Assembly: GCA_002286855.1 (NCBI GenBank)
Contig: NRSV01000071.1
Span: 121,370 to 185,369 of the forward strand
DNA length: 64,000 nucleotides
Source: Bipolaris cookei
Lineage: Eukaryota; Ascomycota; Dothideomycetes; Pleosporales; Pleosporaceae
Direction: 5' to 3'
Numbering within the stretch: the stretch's first letter is position 1; the number at the start of each line of letters is the position of its first letter. Below are positions 11,207-22,304 of the stretch, in pieces. Under the pieces are notes generated by a model. It was not told the DNA's origin, ran no database searches, and saw nothing but the letters and a program-made list of their open reading frames with translations. The position numbers and the translations under genes were made by a program.

Positions 11207-13549
11207 TCATGAACAAGACTTCGACCCAAACCGCAATCTCTGAGACGCTCTCTCACTATCCAAAAACCCAGCCTCTTCCGCCTTCCTCATCAACCCACAG
11301 ATTTGCCCCGTCGCCTTTTCCCTCTTCGACCTCATCCCCTTCCAACTCCTCGGCGCCGTCCTCCCAACTCCCAACTTATCATCCCTATCCACCTCCACCT
11401 TCGTAAAAGCCGGCAAATTCTCCACAACCTTATTGACAGATCTATACGTTGCATCCCACTCTCTCAACCTCACGAGCGTGAAGAACAGGACTTCTGTCAA
11501 TGCGGGTCTCTGGCGCCGAGAAAACTCTAAACAACAAAACACCAGGTCCTCAAGCCTACTGCTGTAGCAATACGAGTAGTTTTCGTGATGCTCAAATCCT
11601 TGCTGTGTCTTCTCTATGCTAGTCATTCCCCGAGATACCCATGGCTCCATCATGTTGAGCATCGCAAGACCGACGTTGAAAATCTCAGATGCGATGTCAA
11701 CGGGTTAGTTTCGGTAGTTAGGGAAGTTTTTGTAGTCGTGTTCCTAAGATGTATTTTAGTTAGTGGCTGAGTACTACTAATACTAATCAAGAATCTGGGG
11801 GAGGGTGGGGGGTTGCTATTAGCTGCAGTATGGGTGACGACTTATCGGTGGACCAAACCCCACAGTGCCTACGTCGAGCTCCTTGCGCTTTGGATCGTCA
11901 AAGTACCGGTCGTCGAAGCAGAGCCCGAAATCAATCATTGTGGGGGTCGGATAGGTAGGGTAGTAGTCGGACTGTGGTGCTGCTAGGACTACGTTGTATG
12001 TATTGATATCCGGGTCTAGCAGTAGCGGGAAAAGAGATTAGTACTATGCCTTCGCATATGGAAAGATGACTGGAATTTAGAAGAGTGTCACTTACTTATA
12101 ATGGGCTTCCACGCTTCAACAGGCTCAAGATCCAATCCCTTCCCGTAACCATCCAACGGTAGATGCTTGGGCACCGGTTTCCCCAGCGCCATGACGAACA
12201 CGGCTTCGGCCATCGCGCGGAACACGAGCCACAGGAACGGCTTGGGAAGTTGTTTACTATTTAAAAGAAGAAAGAGAACTTAGCACGAACCAACGACCAG
12301 TCTACAAGCAAGCAGAAATAAAAAGGCAAACTTACCTCGGATTCTCAAGCGCATGTTTCGCCAGATAATTCCCCAAATCCCCATGCTCAGCATACTCCAT
12401 GAAGATATAGCCTAGCTGTGGTGCACTCGCTCGCCGACGAATAGCCGATCCGTATGCTTTCAGGATATGCGCGCAGGGTACGCTGGAGAGCTTTTTATGT
12501 GCATTCTCGTATTCACGCTCGAGATTGCGCTCGACCTCGCGGACTGTGGGTAAGCCGATTATTTTGACGATCATTCGCTGGAACATATCGTCAGCCTTAT
12601 CTCTTTCACATGCAGTATAAACAGTAAGGAGGAAAAGGGGAGGATGTTTACATTTAAGACAAGATGATCCGCAGACACAAGCGCAAACAAATGCACAATG
12701 CGCTGAGTCTGATAGTCACCGGGAGTCGCCTCTGGGATTTGCATAAGCGTTCGCTCAAAGACTCAGCGCGAGCCGGCGGGTTTTTTGGGCTCGTTCGCTG
12801 GTCGTGCGTCGTGTAGGTTTACGAACGCGATATCCGACGTTGTAGCGTCTGGGGTTGGGTACTTTACAAACAAGTGGTCGCCGGGATCGCTTGCAGGACG
12901 GATGTGTGGGAGCTGTATCATATGTCTATGGTAGAAGTGTTTTCCATGGCTCACATAGTGGGTGTGCTCAGCGGGGGTTTTCTGCTTCCATCTATCGATG
13001 ATGGTTTTGGTCTGTGATTCTGTTTCTGTAGTCAGCGCACGTTGGAATGGAGAGAGTGGAGGATTGTTAAAACATGCCAGCTCGTAGTCGTATATCCGTG
13101 ACCCTGCATCGATATAAAAAAGCCTTGAAGTTATCTTGTTCCTTTGGGAGTACATATTTGTCGGCAAATGTGACCAGAGTGGCATTCTTTTCGAAATTTT
13201 GTCGGTGTAAACGCGGATCTGGTTCGCTTTTCGCAATCACAATAAAAGGCTCTCGACTGATGGCATCGGTATTTTCCCATGCGTGAATGATTTTCTTTTC
13301 CGTCGGTATACCTAAGTATATGTGTAAGCGATGTGCTTCGCTAAGTATGTGATTGAACTTACTTCCTGTTCACTGCCAATGCTTGAGTTTGTGACCGATC
13401 ATAAACAGGCGAAAGTCTTTGCCATGACCTCCTTCGTGTTCGATAGAGTGGATCCAGCCTACTTCCAGTGTTCTAGGTATGTAAATCTTATCTAGTGTGG
13501 CAAAGTCGATTTGCTGTGCAGCATATTACGCATCAATGTTTACAGCCAT
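11207..13549 (-). pseudogene. protein-kinase-like gene, decayed
   Basis: Kinase exons can be followed: 12577-12336 (RMIVKIIGLPTVREVER, then YIFMEYAEHGDLGNYL, an N-lobe and hinge), 12256-12096, and from 12015 (INPDINTYNVVL as catalytic loop, TMIDFGLCF as DFG motif, VGTVGFGPP as activation segment). A C-lobe block ends at 11207 (IFNVGLAMLNMMEPW, then CCLEFSRRQRPALTEVL). Upstream, readable protein (IPTEKKIIHAWENTDAISRE, RIVHLFALVSADHLVLN) continues to an ATG at 13549, but with TAA at codon 8, TGA near 13378 and 12765, and a frame change near 13110. The catalytic HRD reads NPD, so even the intact form may have been a weak or pseudo-kinase. The junction between 11822 and about 11680 could not be resolved and hits a stop. 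Confidence 0.7.
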
Positions 13550-14074
13550 GGCAGCTTGTAAAAAATGTTGTTTTCATAAAGTAGTTAGATGACATGAGAT
13601 GATTCAGATCGGTACTCCAGTCGTGGTTGTTGAAGATACAAGTGGCGCTTTGGGTCTTTGTTCAATGCATTCATACAAGTCTTTGTGCCAGAAATGGCCG
13701 GATTTGGTGTCATGTTTCTTACAAGTCTGATGCAAGTCAAACAAAGACAAAGCATTGGGATGGCGTGAAATGTGTGAAAGCCATTTGGGATTCTATGCAG
13801 GCACCGTGGAAAACTGAAGGCGAACACTTGGCTCCAATGATACCAGACAGCACACCAAAGATGGACACGGCTACAGGGGCGAAATTTGCGTACTGGAGGT
13901 TTTCCGCTCTCGCATGCGGACATACGGCTAAAGTGATATATTGCCTGTAATCAAATCTGTTCTATGCAGAAACATGGCTTCGGCAACGATCGTTGCCGTG
14001 TCAAAAAGAAATTGATTTTTGGCCAAGGATATCGACATCATACAATCGTAACTACGTGCCCTCATATCAAGTCT
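13550..14074. other. intergenic region, no gene recognised
   Basis: Overlapping frames on both strands (about 110 codons) show no known domain and have unlikely composition. I treat the stretch as non-coding, probably downstream sequence of the DUF2439 gene. Confidence 0.5.
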
Positions 14075-16483
14075 TCAGTGCCTCTCCGGCGGCCTCCAGT
14101 CAAAAAGATCGCCTGCTTCTGTGCTCCAGGGCCCAACATCCAAATCCACAACAGGGCTCGGTAACTCGACTTCTTCCTCAGCAGCTGATGGCGGCACATT
14201 TGTATGCACCTGCAAACTCTGCGTTCTCTTGAACCTGCGCCGGGGATCCGTTTTCTTGATGAGCGCGCCTAGCCCGCTATCCTTTTTCTTTTTTTTCTTT
14301 ACGTCAACTGTACTCGCCGTTGTCGGCTCATTAGCAGTATCTGTAGTGGAACTACCAGGCTTGGGTAAATTGAGCCTTTCCCATCCTTCTGAAAGACTGG
14401 GAATTGGTGCATCATTCTTACTTCGAACGCGTCTGGACGTACGGTTCGGCGATTTGCCTGCCTGTTTTGTTTCTTTTCCAGCCTCAATAGGATCCGCAAG
14501 TGCTTTGGCGAAGTTCTTGGGCTTTTGAAGGAGTCCAGCGAGTTCAGTGGTACTCATCGAAGGCCCTTTTTTGTTGGTTCGTGAGGGGTGTGGTGAGAGC
14601 GATACGGTTTCACTGTTAGGCGGTAGCGGCGGAACATTTTGCTTGGGATTCGTCAAGGCTGATTGCTTTTTGGTACGAGTAACAGTCTTCTTGAGTGTGC
14701 CGCCCGTAGAGAGCGGTACTTTGCGAGAAGATATTGCTGACATTCGCGATTGTATGTCGGAGACTTCAGCATGTACTGGAGACATTTCTCTCGATGCCGG
14801 TATCGCTGGGTCCAGTGATGGTACAGGAGACAAGGCCTTTGGTGCCGCCTTGGGCTTTTCTGCCTTTCCCGTAGGTCTTTTTCCAGTATTCTCATTAGTG
14901 GACGATGTTTTCGATTTGGTAGTTGTGGAATCAATTGTGTTTGTTTGAACAGCCATGTTGCTAACCGTTTCCTCTAAAGTATGTTTAGATTCTGAGATAC
15001 TACCGACGGCACGTGAAGATGCTGAATCAGGGTGTATAGGCGACGAGGCAACTAACAACTGCTGATCCATAAGACCGTGGATGACTTCTGGATCTTCCGG
15101 GAGATTGGGCGATGATAGGGATGGAGATTTGGAAACTCTTTCTCTCTTTGCCGCGCCATGATCTGGATTTGTCAGAATTCGCTTGCTCTTTGGTGGTCTT
15201 TTGGCAGAGATGGAATCATCGTCTCCCTGTGCGACGACAGGTAACGACTGCTGGTCCACTGTATGGCAAGCTGTCTGCCTGACTTTGGTGCCAGCTGCTC
15301 TAGATCCACTATCGGCCTTTGCGCTTTCTGGTGGTAGAGCTTGGCATAATAACTTCCCACGCTTCACTCCAGTGGACAGTCGAAGACATCGGGCCTTGCG
15401 AACCGGAGGCGAGGGCGCTGGTGGTGGGGACGGTTCTTTGCGTGGTACTTGGGCTGGTTGCAATGCAAACTCGATGTTTGACAAGCGATTTGAGGCGCTC
15501 ACTGGAGGCGATGAAGGTGGAGCTGGATGCCTCGGTGTCTCCAGAGCCCGCACACCAGGCAACGGCACTTTACCTTCTGGGATCTTTGGGGTTTGTGCAA
15601 GGGGTTGAAGAGGCACAACTGTTTTGGCAGCCCGAGACTCTTCCCTCTTATCGGCAACTCGAGGTGGTGTGCTCGGAAGTGTGATGTCGGAAAAGATGAT
15701 CGGGTGAGGCTCGAGCTCGGGATCGTCCTCTATTGTAATGACGGTAGCCGTCGGGGGTATAAATCTCGCTGGCTGTCGAGCGTTACGTGCGGCCACAACC
15801 TTTGTCAGTCTCAGCGGTGTTTGGTTTGCCTCGACTTTCTCCTCCTGTGCGGGACTGGACGCTCTCCAGCTTGCGGGCGCCTGACTTGTCTTCTGTCTCT
15901 TTGCAGCCCGCTCGCCAGTCAACTCGTTTTCGTTTTGGTTTTGGTTTTCCTTACGAGCCTCGTATGGCGACTTTATGGGCTGTGCCTTGCCAATGGGCCC
16001 CTTTGGAGTCCCGAGCAGCGTATTGTGCGATTTATGGCGTAGTTGCGAAGCAGCCCTCTGCGCGTTTGGTGGGGCCACTGACAATGGGCGTTGGTAGGGC
16101 TTTGTCTGGGAAGGCGGGCTCGGAGCGGGTGGCAGGTCCTTGGACTTCCTGCCCAGAACAGAGGCCAGATCCGTGTGTGTGATGCCCACGGGCTCCGACA
16201 CCTCGACAAGAGCGCCATTATTCAGGTTCAACTCGTCGCCCTCGTGCAGCTCGTCGCTGTCCTTGTAGTAGGTGTCACCGAGGAAGTTGCGGGCCTGGTC
16301 GTAGACCATGACGCGGTTGTTGAAGGTGTGAAACTTGAGGAAGCCATCCTGCCAGCGCTTCTGCTTGCGGCGGACATCATGGGTGAAAAGACAGCGGAAC
16401 TCGGCGACGGGCGCGGTGCTTTGGGAGGCTTGGATGGCAGCAATGGCGGAGGCGTGCTGGGTGTTGCGGAGAGGGGCCGTCAT
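14075..16483 (-). CDS. DUF2439 (Mte1/ZGRF1 N-domain) protein
   Basis: A single exon of 802 aa. Residues about 25-110 (EFRCLFTHDVRRKQKRWQDG, then FLGDTYYKDSDEL and GDELNLNNGALVEV) form the DUF2439 domain. In yeast Mte1, fission yeast Dbl2 and human ZGRF1 this domain belongs to factors that work with the Mph1/FANCM helicase in recombination and telomere maintenance. The rest is low-complexity, rich in Pro, Ser and Lys, probably disordered, with a short KKKKKK run near residue 720. The extreme C-terminus (GPWSTEAGDLFDWRPPE) is compact and looks conserved. A nuclear role is inferred from the family. Long frames on the opposite strand are shadows caused by high GC bias. Confidence 0.8.
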   Translation of the reverse strand: MTAPLRNTQHASAIAAIQASQSTAPVAEFRCLFTHDVRRKQKRWQDGFLKFHTFNNRVMVYDQARNFLGDTYYKDSDELHEGDELNLNNGALVEVSEPVGITHTDLASVLGRKSKDLPPAPSPPSQTKPYQRPLSVAPPNAQRAASQLRHKSHNTLLGTPKGPIGKAQPIKSPYEARKENQNQNENELTGERAAKRQKTSQAPASWRASSPAQEEKVEANQTPLRLTKVVAARNARQPARFIPPTATVITIEDDPELEPHPIIFSDITLPSTPPRVADKREESRAAKTVVPLQPLAQTPKIPEGKVPLPGVRALETPRHPAPPSSPPVSASNRLSNIEFALQPAQVPRKEPSPPPAPSPPVRKARCLRLSTGVKRGKLLCQALPPESAKADSGSRAAGTKVRQTACHTVDQQSLPVVAQGDDDSISAKRPPKSKRILTNPDHGAAKRERVSKSPSLSSPNLPEDPEVIHGLMDQQLLVASSPIHPDSASSRAVGSISESKHTLEETVSNMAVQTNTIDSTTTKSKTSSTNENTGKRPTGKAEKPKAAPKALSPVPSLDPAIPASREMSPVHAEVSDIQSRMSAISSRKVPLSTGGTLKKTVTRTKKQSALTNPKQNVPPLPPNSETVSLSPHPSRTNKKGPSMSTTELAGLLQKPKNFAKALADPIEAGKETKQAGKSPNRTSRRVRSKNDAPIPSLSEGWERLNLPKPGSSTTDTANEPTTASTVDVKKKKKKDSGLGALIKKTDPRRRFKRTQSLQVHTNVPPSAAEEEVELPSPVVDLDVGPWSTEAGDLFDWRPPERH

Positions 16484-17048
16484 GGCATGGGCAGTCTGTG
16501 GGGAGGCGTGATGGGAGGGCGTGTAGTATACGACATGGGTGCGGGCGCGGGGCTGGTGGGCAGAGTGAAGGAGGCGGCGTCATGGCGACGCGTACTGCTC
16601 CTCCGCGCCATCACGTGACTCCTACGCGGCTTACTGTGCCGTGTGTGCGTACGCAAGTACACCGAGTAGTTGTACATTCACCGCCGAGACACCCGGCGAT
16701 ACGTCAGGAGTCGTGGCCAAACCCAGTCTTTCTCCACTTCAGTCATGCCACGTCTGCGGTGTCTGGCGCTGACTGGGCTGACAGTTGAGGGCATGCAACG
16801 CAGTCTATTCGCGGGGGCTGCCCGTCTGCGTCCATTGCCTGTGCCTGTGCATGTGCCTGTGCTCTGCCTCTCTTCCATCCATGCCCAACCCGCCTCGAGG
16901 GCACAGCCACCGCTAGCCAGTCTGCGAGTTGCCCATCGCCCGTTGCTTAACGCCATTGTCTGCCACTTGCAGCATTAGCACTGCACTCTTCTCTACCGAA
17001 TATCTTTGCATCGTGTCGCCTGCAATTGCTTGCCCCCGCCCTTTCAAG
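16484..17048. promoter_or_regulatory. shared divergent promoter region (DUF2439 gene / BAR-SH3 gene)
   Basis: The two genes point away from each other with 565 bp between their start codons, so their promoters lie here. I see no clear TATA box; the half near the BAR gene is rich in C and T (ctgtgcctgtgcatgtgcc repeats at 16838-16864). Confidence 0.5.
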
Positions 17049-18752
17049 ATGCAGCGCATGCAGAGAATCACGGGCCGCTTCTTGACGCGCACGCCCAATG
17101 AGGCCGACGTCGAGGCCATGCTCAAGGACTTTGAAGACTCCAAGGTCATGTTGGAAAAGGTGCGTTCCATTGTGGCTTGTCGCCTCAAGTCATGGCCTGC
17201 TTTGAACATGTGGGGTCGTCGCGAGACATGCCCTACCCGGCATTGGCTTTACCCTTTGCCGTCGACAAACAACGCGCTGTTGCTATTGCTGTTGCTTCAA
17301 TTCTATTGTCTACTGTCGCCTACCTATTAGTCGACTAACAGAACTCCCTTAGCTCGAAGCCTCCGCAAAGCAATGGAGAGACGCTTGGACAAACATTCTC
17401 AACCACCAGCTGTCCTCGGTCGAGCAGCTCTACACCATCTTCAAGCCTCTCGGCGGCGAAGGCGGCTCTAGCACACATGTTCATGTTGAAACTCCGGTTG
17501 ATGTCTTGGAGCGCGTCCATGGCCTCCATGAAGCCTTCTCCGAACTTAAGACGGACATGATGGAAGAAGTGAAAGACATTGACAGAAAACTTGTCGTGCC
17601 TGCCAAGCTTGCCCGCGATGCCTTGAAGCCCATGGAGAAGGCCATCAAGAAGCGCGAAGACGCAAAGGTTCGCTACGTTTTGCACCAGCTCGTCCGTCAT
17701 CACACTCATTCTTTACTCAGGTCGATTACGAACGCTACAAGAGCCGCTGCGAAACTCTCCAAAACAAAAAGACACGCTCTGAGCGCGAGAACAGTGCGCT
17801 TGCCAAACATGAAGTCGATCTCGAGCGCTCTACCCATGCCTATCACCTCGCTGACGAGAATCTCCGTGAGCGGCTCCCGCGCCTCAACGCTGCCACCTTT
17901 TCCATTCTACCCCACCTTCTCGCCAACCAGATTGTGTTACAAAATAACCTGATTGGAAACTTGTACACTGTACTACATCAATACTCAAACGAGCAAGGCT
18001 ACCCAGACCCTCCGCCTGAGCCCGAAGAGGTGATACCGATATGGGACGCAAGCTTTACACCACTGCGCACAGAGATGGAGACAAACTTTGGCTTGCTCAA
18101 GTCAGGAAAAGCGGTTCACATGCCTATGCGATTGCCAGACAAGGGAGAGACACTGACTGGTCTGGGAATAAGGAACAAGGTGCTGCCCAGTCGGAGAGCT
18201 AGTAGCAATGACAGCGTACCCACCATCAGCAGCGCTGGAAGACCGGCGCGGCCCCCACCTGCCCTGTCTTCAACATCAGAAAGCGCTCCCCCCATCAGCC
18301 TAGCCAACAAACCTTCGTACAGTTCGCTCAGTGCTACAAAGCCCAAAATCTCCGGCTCGCCCCATCTGAGCGCTGGCGGGGACGCATACGGCCGACGTCT
18401 GTCATCTACATCTCAGGCTTCTTCGTATTCGAATGGCACTAATGGTGATGGTTACTTCAACAAGATCCCGTCAGCTGCTTCCAATGGTTCAACCCCAGGC
18501 GGATACCCAACTTCGCCCAATCCTGCGGCTGGAAAGAAGAAGCCGCCGCCACCTCCGCCAAAGAAGATAGGCTCTTTCCAGTCCGAGTACGTGACGGCCA
18601 TATACGACTTCGACAGCCTTACGCCTGGTGATTTGTCATTTAGGGAAGGTGACCGAATTAGAGTCATCAAGAAGACACAGAGCTCACAGGACTGGTGGGA
18701 GGGTGAGGTTCATGGGCAAAAGGGCAGCTTCCCTGCAAACTACTGCAAATGA
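17049..18752 (+). CDS. BAR-SH3 protein, amphiphysin/Rvs167-like
   Basis: Three exons, 17049-17159, 17353-17667 and 17721-18752, all in frame, give 485 aa. Introns are 193 and 53 nt. Residues about 20-250 form a BAR domain (AMLKDFEDSKVMLEK, then VPAKLARDALKPMEKAIKKR and LPRLNAATFSILPHLLANQI), which binds and bends membrane as a dimer. A Ser/Pro-rich linker with PPPPPPKKIGSF follows. The last about 60 residues are an SH3 domain (YVTAIYDFDSLTPGDLSF, DWWEGEV, GSFPANYC). The family (Rvs167, Hob1, amphiphysin) acts with actin at endocytic sites. The long first intron so close to the start codon may serve regulation. Intact. Confidence 0.9.
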
Positions 18753-19244
18753 GTGTGGGTTTGCGATACAGACATGACATGTGGATGCGGGACAAAATGG
18801 GGCTAAAAAACTGATATCCAAAACTGCATTAGACGGAGGCGTTGGTATGCTTGTGCGGCCTTGGCCACTCCTGAGGCTGGATAATTATTATTGTTTGAAG
18901 TTCCAACAGAATTGAGACATTCTCAGAGCTAACGCCATCTCCATGTAAAGGTCAATAGCCTCCTCCACGAGGTGGCTTAGCCCTCCAAGTCCATACAGGC
19001 TTGTGTCCAATCACACGTTGTGATATGCGTAGTTGCATCGACTGTGCCACAAAAACTCCGCCTCAGGCGCTTTTGGCCCCCGCCTAGCCCGCATACCCCT
19101 TAGCTCCCGCTATCTTATGTCGTGTGCCTGATATGCTTGCACGTGTAAGAACATCGTGACACTGCCACACTAGCAGCTTGCCACGGACGTATATATGGCT
19201 CAGCGCCCTATCTGATTTTCCCCTGGTTCTCGTTCAAGGGAAAT
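18753..19244. other. intergenic region, no gene recognised
   Basis: This stretch holds the 3' flank of the BAR-SH3 gene and the promoter of the next gene; a TATATA-like sequence (19190-19195) lies about 50 bp before its ATG. Confidence 0.5.
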
Positions 19245-20503
19245 ATGGCTGAAAAGACGCCAGTTGAAACAAATCACCAGAGCTATATGCTCAAGCCTCC
19301 CTTCTCTCCACAATCTATCCCACCAAACTCCAACGCGGATGCAGATAATGCTCAGTCAACAGCTGGGATCCCCAACCATAATGAAACCACTTCTCCCAGC
19401 AACACACAAACTTTTCTTCAAACATCCACCAGCCAACCCTTGTCAGCTCTTGACTCCCTCCCTACCATAACCGGCAAAAGCGACCACATCATCAGACCCG
19501 AGTATGAAATCCCAGCATTTCTCGCCTTTGAACTCGACCTCGCTCGCCTAAACCGCATCCATGGCCACCTCTGGATGGCCGGCCGTCCCATGCGCGCCCG
19601 TCCTCTACACCGCTACACAATGCTCGGCATGCAAGTCATCCAAACCCAACAAATGGACCTGCACCTACTCAAATTCAGCTCAAAGCTGCTTGTCAAGCCA
19701 CTCCCCGAATGGATCCTCTGCCACAAATTCTGGACCGACTGGATCTGCACCGGCGCCGACGACTCTGACGGCAAACGAGAACCAGGCTGGCTATGGAAAA
19801 GCGCTGCTGGCTTCCTCGTTAGCTATGTGTGGTTAGTTACCACGCCTCTGGACCTCAAGATCGCACATGAGAACGCGCTGCTTCCGTCGTTTGTGACGTG
19901 GCATTGGTGGAAGAGCTTCGTCAGCGATTTCATCACGCATGTGGATATCGATACGCTGCATCAAGTTAATAAGCGGTATCAGTTTGGGGATTTGAGATTG
20001 GGTAGGATTAATACGACGTATCGGATTAGATATGCGCATACGCATTTTGTGAGGGGGTATTTGTATGTCTTTATCCCTCTCCCCCCTCCTTTTTTTTTCT
20101 CTTTGAGTCTTCGAGGAAGAGAGTTTTGCTGACTATGGTCTTGTTGGACAGATGGGGGTACAATCGCTACGTCATTTTTTTCCAGCGAAAATTCTCCTGG
20201 GTCCTTATCGTCTTCGTTTTCTTCTCCGTCGTGCTATCGGCCATGGAAGTCAGTTTCTCGCTTCCGTCCACATCGCCTATCTCTCTCGAAAACGATCAAG
20301 CATTTGTCCAAGCAGCGTTTGTATTTGTCGTCTTCAGCATGGTCAGCGTGCTCGTCATCTTGGCGTTTGTTGTTGTGATTTTCGTGGGCACGTTTGCGTT
20401 TAATATGGTCATGGCGATTTCGCATGCGGGGAGTGAGCAGAGGAAGAGGAGGGAGTTGGCGGAGAAGAGGAGGAAGGCGGTGGAGAATGGTGGGGAGTCC
20501 TAG
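19245..20503 (+). CDS. conserved fungal membrane protein (DUF6601-like)
   Basis: Two exons, 19245-20062 and 20152-20503, joined by an 89-nt intron, give 389 aa. The N-terminal about 85 residues are polar and low-complexity. The core has FLAFELDLARLNRIHGHLWM, then RPLHRYTMLGMQVIQTQQMD and LHLLKFSSKLLVKPLPEW, a block I associate with a conserved fungal family of unknown role (I believe DUF6601). Three hydrophobic stretches can be seen: around GFLVSYVWLVTTPL, then FSWVLIVFVFFSVVLSAMEV and a long one at FVFVVFSMVSVLVILAFVVV, so the C-terminal half is membrane-embedded. The tail is charged (RKRRELAEKRRKA). No enzymatic motif is seen and I cannot name a function. Confidence 0.78.
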
Positions 20504-21500
20504 TTGTGTGCTTGGGAGATGAAAGACGGAGTTAGGTCTTTTTCAACGTGTTGATGATACATGAATTTCGATACGACCGGCGAGTCGAAATGAGTATAGA
20601 AGCTGGCGAGTGGCAGTGACGGGTTTCAGGTATGTCTAGATTGAGCGCTTACGTCCACCGGTGCATGGTTTTTCTCTCGAACATTTACGATCACCGACTT
20701 TCGAATGTCTTCTGCATAACTTAATCATAGTTTCCACTGTATATCCAGTTTTCCATAGGCTATTTTCCCTGCGCAAAGAAATATAACCTCACTGCAATAA
20801 TCTTCTCACTACATATACTTACGTATTTCCTCGATAATACTTACCAGAATGCAGATCAGCGAAACCCTGCTATGACTGGCGTATATAGTATATGAAGTCG
20901 GACAAATCCGTTCTAGCCTGCCGTGCAACACACCCACCGCTGGCACATGACTCTCCTCCCCGCAAAGTTCCCCACAGCATAGTATCCTGTTCCAAATACA
21001 TACAGCTAAGAACCCGGAGCCATACAATATCTACGAGACATGTGCGCGCAGGCTTCGGCCAAGCATGCACCGAGAAACCGTCGTGTGTTGTGTTTCTTGG
21101 TCTACCGTGTTCTTTTAATCTATCTTGTTGGTGATCGCGCCGCGTGCATCCTTGCCGGTTAATATGGAAAGCGGGATGGCGAGGCGGAATAGCGAAACGC
21201 CATGGGACACTTTCTTCGGCCTTAATTATGGGCGAGAAGAGGACAGAATGGCAATAACTTGAAGACGTATAGGTCATATAGTATAAGATGGTGGGTTGAA
21301 AAGTCTTTGGAGAAGTAAAGTCCCCAACATCTTCTTTTTTGCCGCAGTTTCGTCGGATCCGAACGTTCTTTTTTAGAGTCTGGTTTCGCGTCAGCCTTTT
21401 ACCTTTTGACGTGGAGTATTTGTACACTTGTTTCCTCAGCAAAGCGGAAGCAGAGAAAAAGAATATATCTCAATTCTAGAAAAAGATTAAAAGAGAGAAA
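20504..21500. other. intergenic region, no gene recognised
   Basis: A 190-codon frame on the minus strand (20870-21442) has no recognisable domain, an unlikely composition and no partner exons; I do not accept it as a gene. Confidence 0.5.
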
Positions 21501-22142
21501 ATGCGATTCCTCCTCCCTCTACTCTCCCCCCTCCTCCTCTCCGCCTCCGCCTCCGCCTCTTCAGACTCCTCTCCACCCGACGAGCCAACTCCCGTCGGCG
21601 CCCTCTGGACCGCAAAATGGAACGACACAACCCTCGCGCCCTTCACCCAACACTGCCGCTCGCAAGCCAGCTACACGGCCAAAATATACAAGCTTAACGA
21701 ACTCTACCCGGACCTCGCAGAGCAAGCACCCCAACTCAAAGTCTTTTACAACAAGCAACTCTACGCCGGCTCCTGGGACGGCATCGACGTCCATGGAGTA
21801 GGCCGCGAGCTCATCGCCATGCACATGACCGACGTGCCGTACAAAGTGCGCGAGTGGCTGAAGAAGGAGAGCCTGCAACGACACTTCAGTGTGCAGGATG
21901 ACTTGGTGTTTTTTGCCCCGGGGGCTATTTATCCTTTGCTCCCGCTTTGGGTCGATGATGTAGAGGAGGAGCAAGCAGGCGAATGCGAGGGTGTGTTTGA
22001 GGGGCTTGAGAGGTATAGGAATGAGCCGGAGGATGGGAAGGTGATTGGAAAGGTTAGGAATGAGAGTTTGGGGAACAAGCAGGTTAGGTTTACGGTTGAG
22101 GCGATGGTGGTGAAGACTAGGGACGGGAGGGATGAGTTGTAA
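21501..22142 (+). CDS. small secreted protein, function unknown
   Basis: A single exon of 213 aa. Residues 1-20 (MRFLLPLLSPLLLSASASAS) are a clear signal peptide, with no later hydrophobic stretch long enough for an anchor. The mature part starts with VGALWTAKWNDTTLAPFTQH and has only two cysteines (HCRS, GECEG), so it is not a typical cysteine-rich effector. The middle (YNKQLYAGSWDGIDVHGVGR, ELIAMHMTDVPYKV) looks ordered and conserved-like. The first third is written in GC-rich codons and the last third in AT/G-rich ones, a sharp shift within one gene. I do not recognise the family. Secretion is inferred; the role is unknown. Confidence 0.65.
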   Translation: MRFLLPLLSPLLLSASASASSDSSPPDEPTPVGALWTAKWNDTTLAPFTQHCRSQASYTAKIYKLNELYPDLAEQAPQLKVFYNKQLYAGSWDGIDVHGVGRELIAMHMTDVPYKVREWLKKESLQRHFSVQDDLVFFAPGAIYPLLPLWVDDVEEEQAGECEGVFEGLERYRNEPEDGKVIGKVRNESLGNKQVRFTVEAMVVKTRDGRDEL

Positions 22143-22304
22143 ATGGGGCTTGTTTTGCCATGGGAAGAAGTTACCATTTTTTATTTCATTACTTTATGTG
22201 GGTATGGAGTTTGGAAGGTTTTTTTATTAAGGATAAGATGGGGTTGGAGTAAAGCTAGCACTGCTGCATCTTGTATGTAGCAAAGAAAGGGAAAAAAGCC
22301 AATT

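Noticed and set aside
13585..13950. Overlapping frames on both strands of about 110 codons
   Set aside because: Neither resembles a protein family; composition is odd (Cys/His/Trp-rich).
14547..16618. Several frames of 130-175 codons on the plus strand
   Set aside because: All overlap the DUF2439 gene in antisense, with no domain and valine/leucine-rich shadow composition.
17335..17709. 124-codon minus-strand frame
   Set aside because: Antisense to BAR-domain exon 2.
20870..21442. 190-codon minus-strand frame
   Set aside because: No known domain, no start context and no exon partner; it looks like chance openness.
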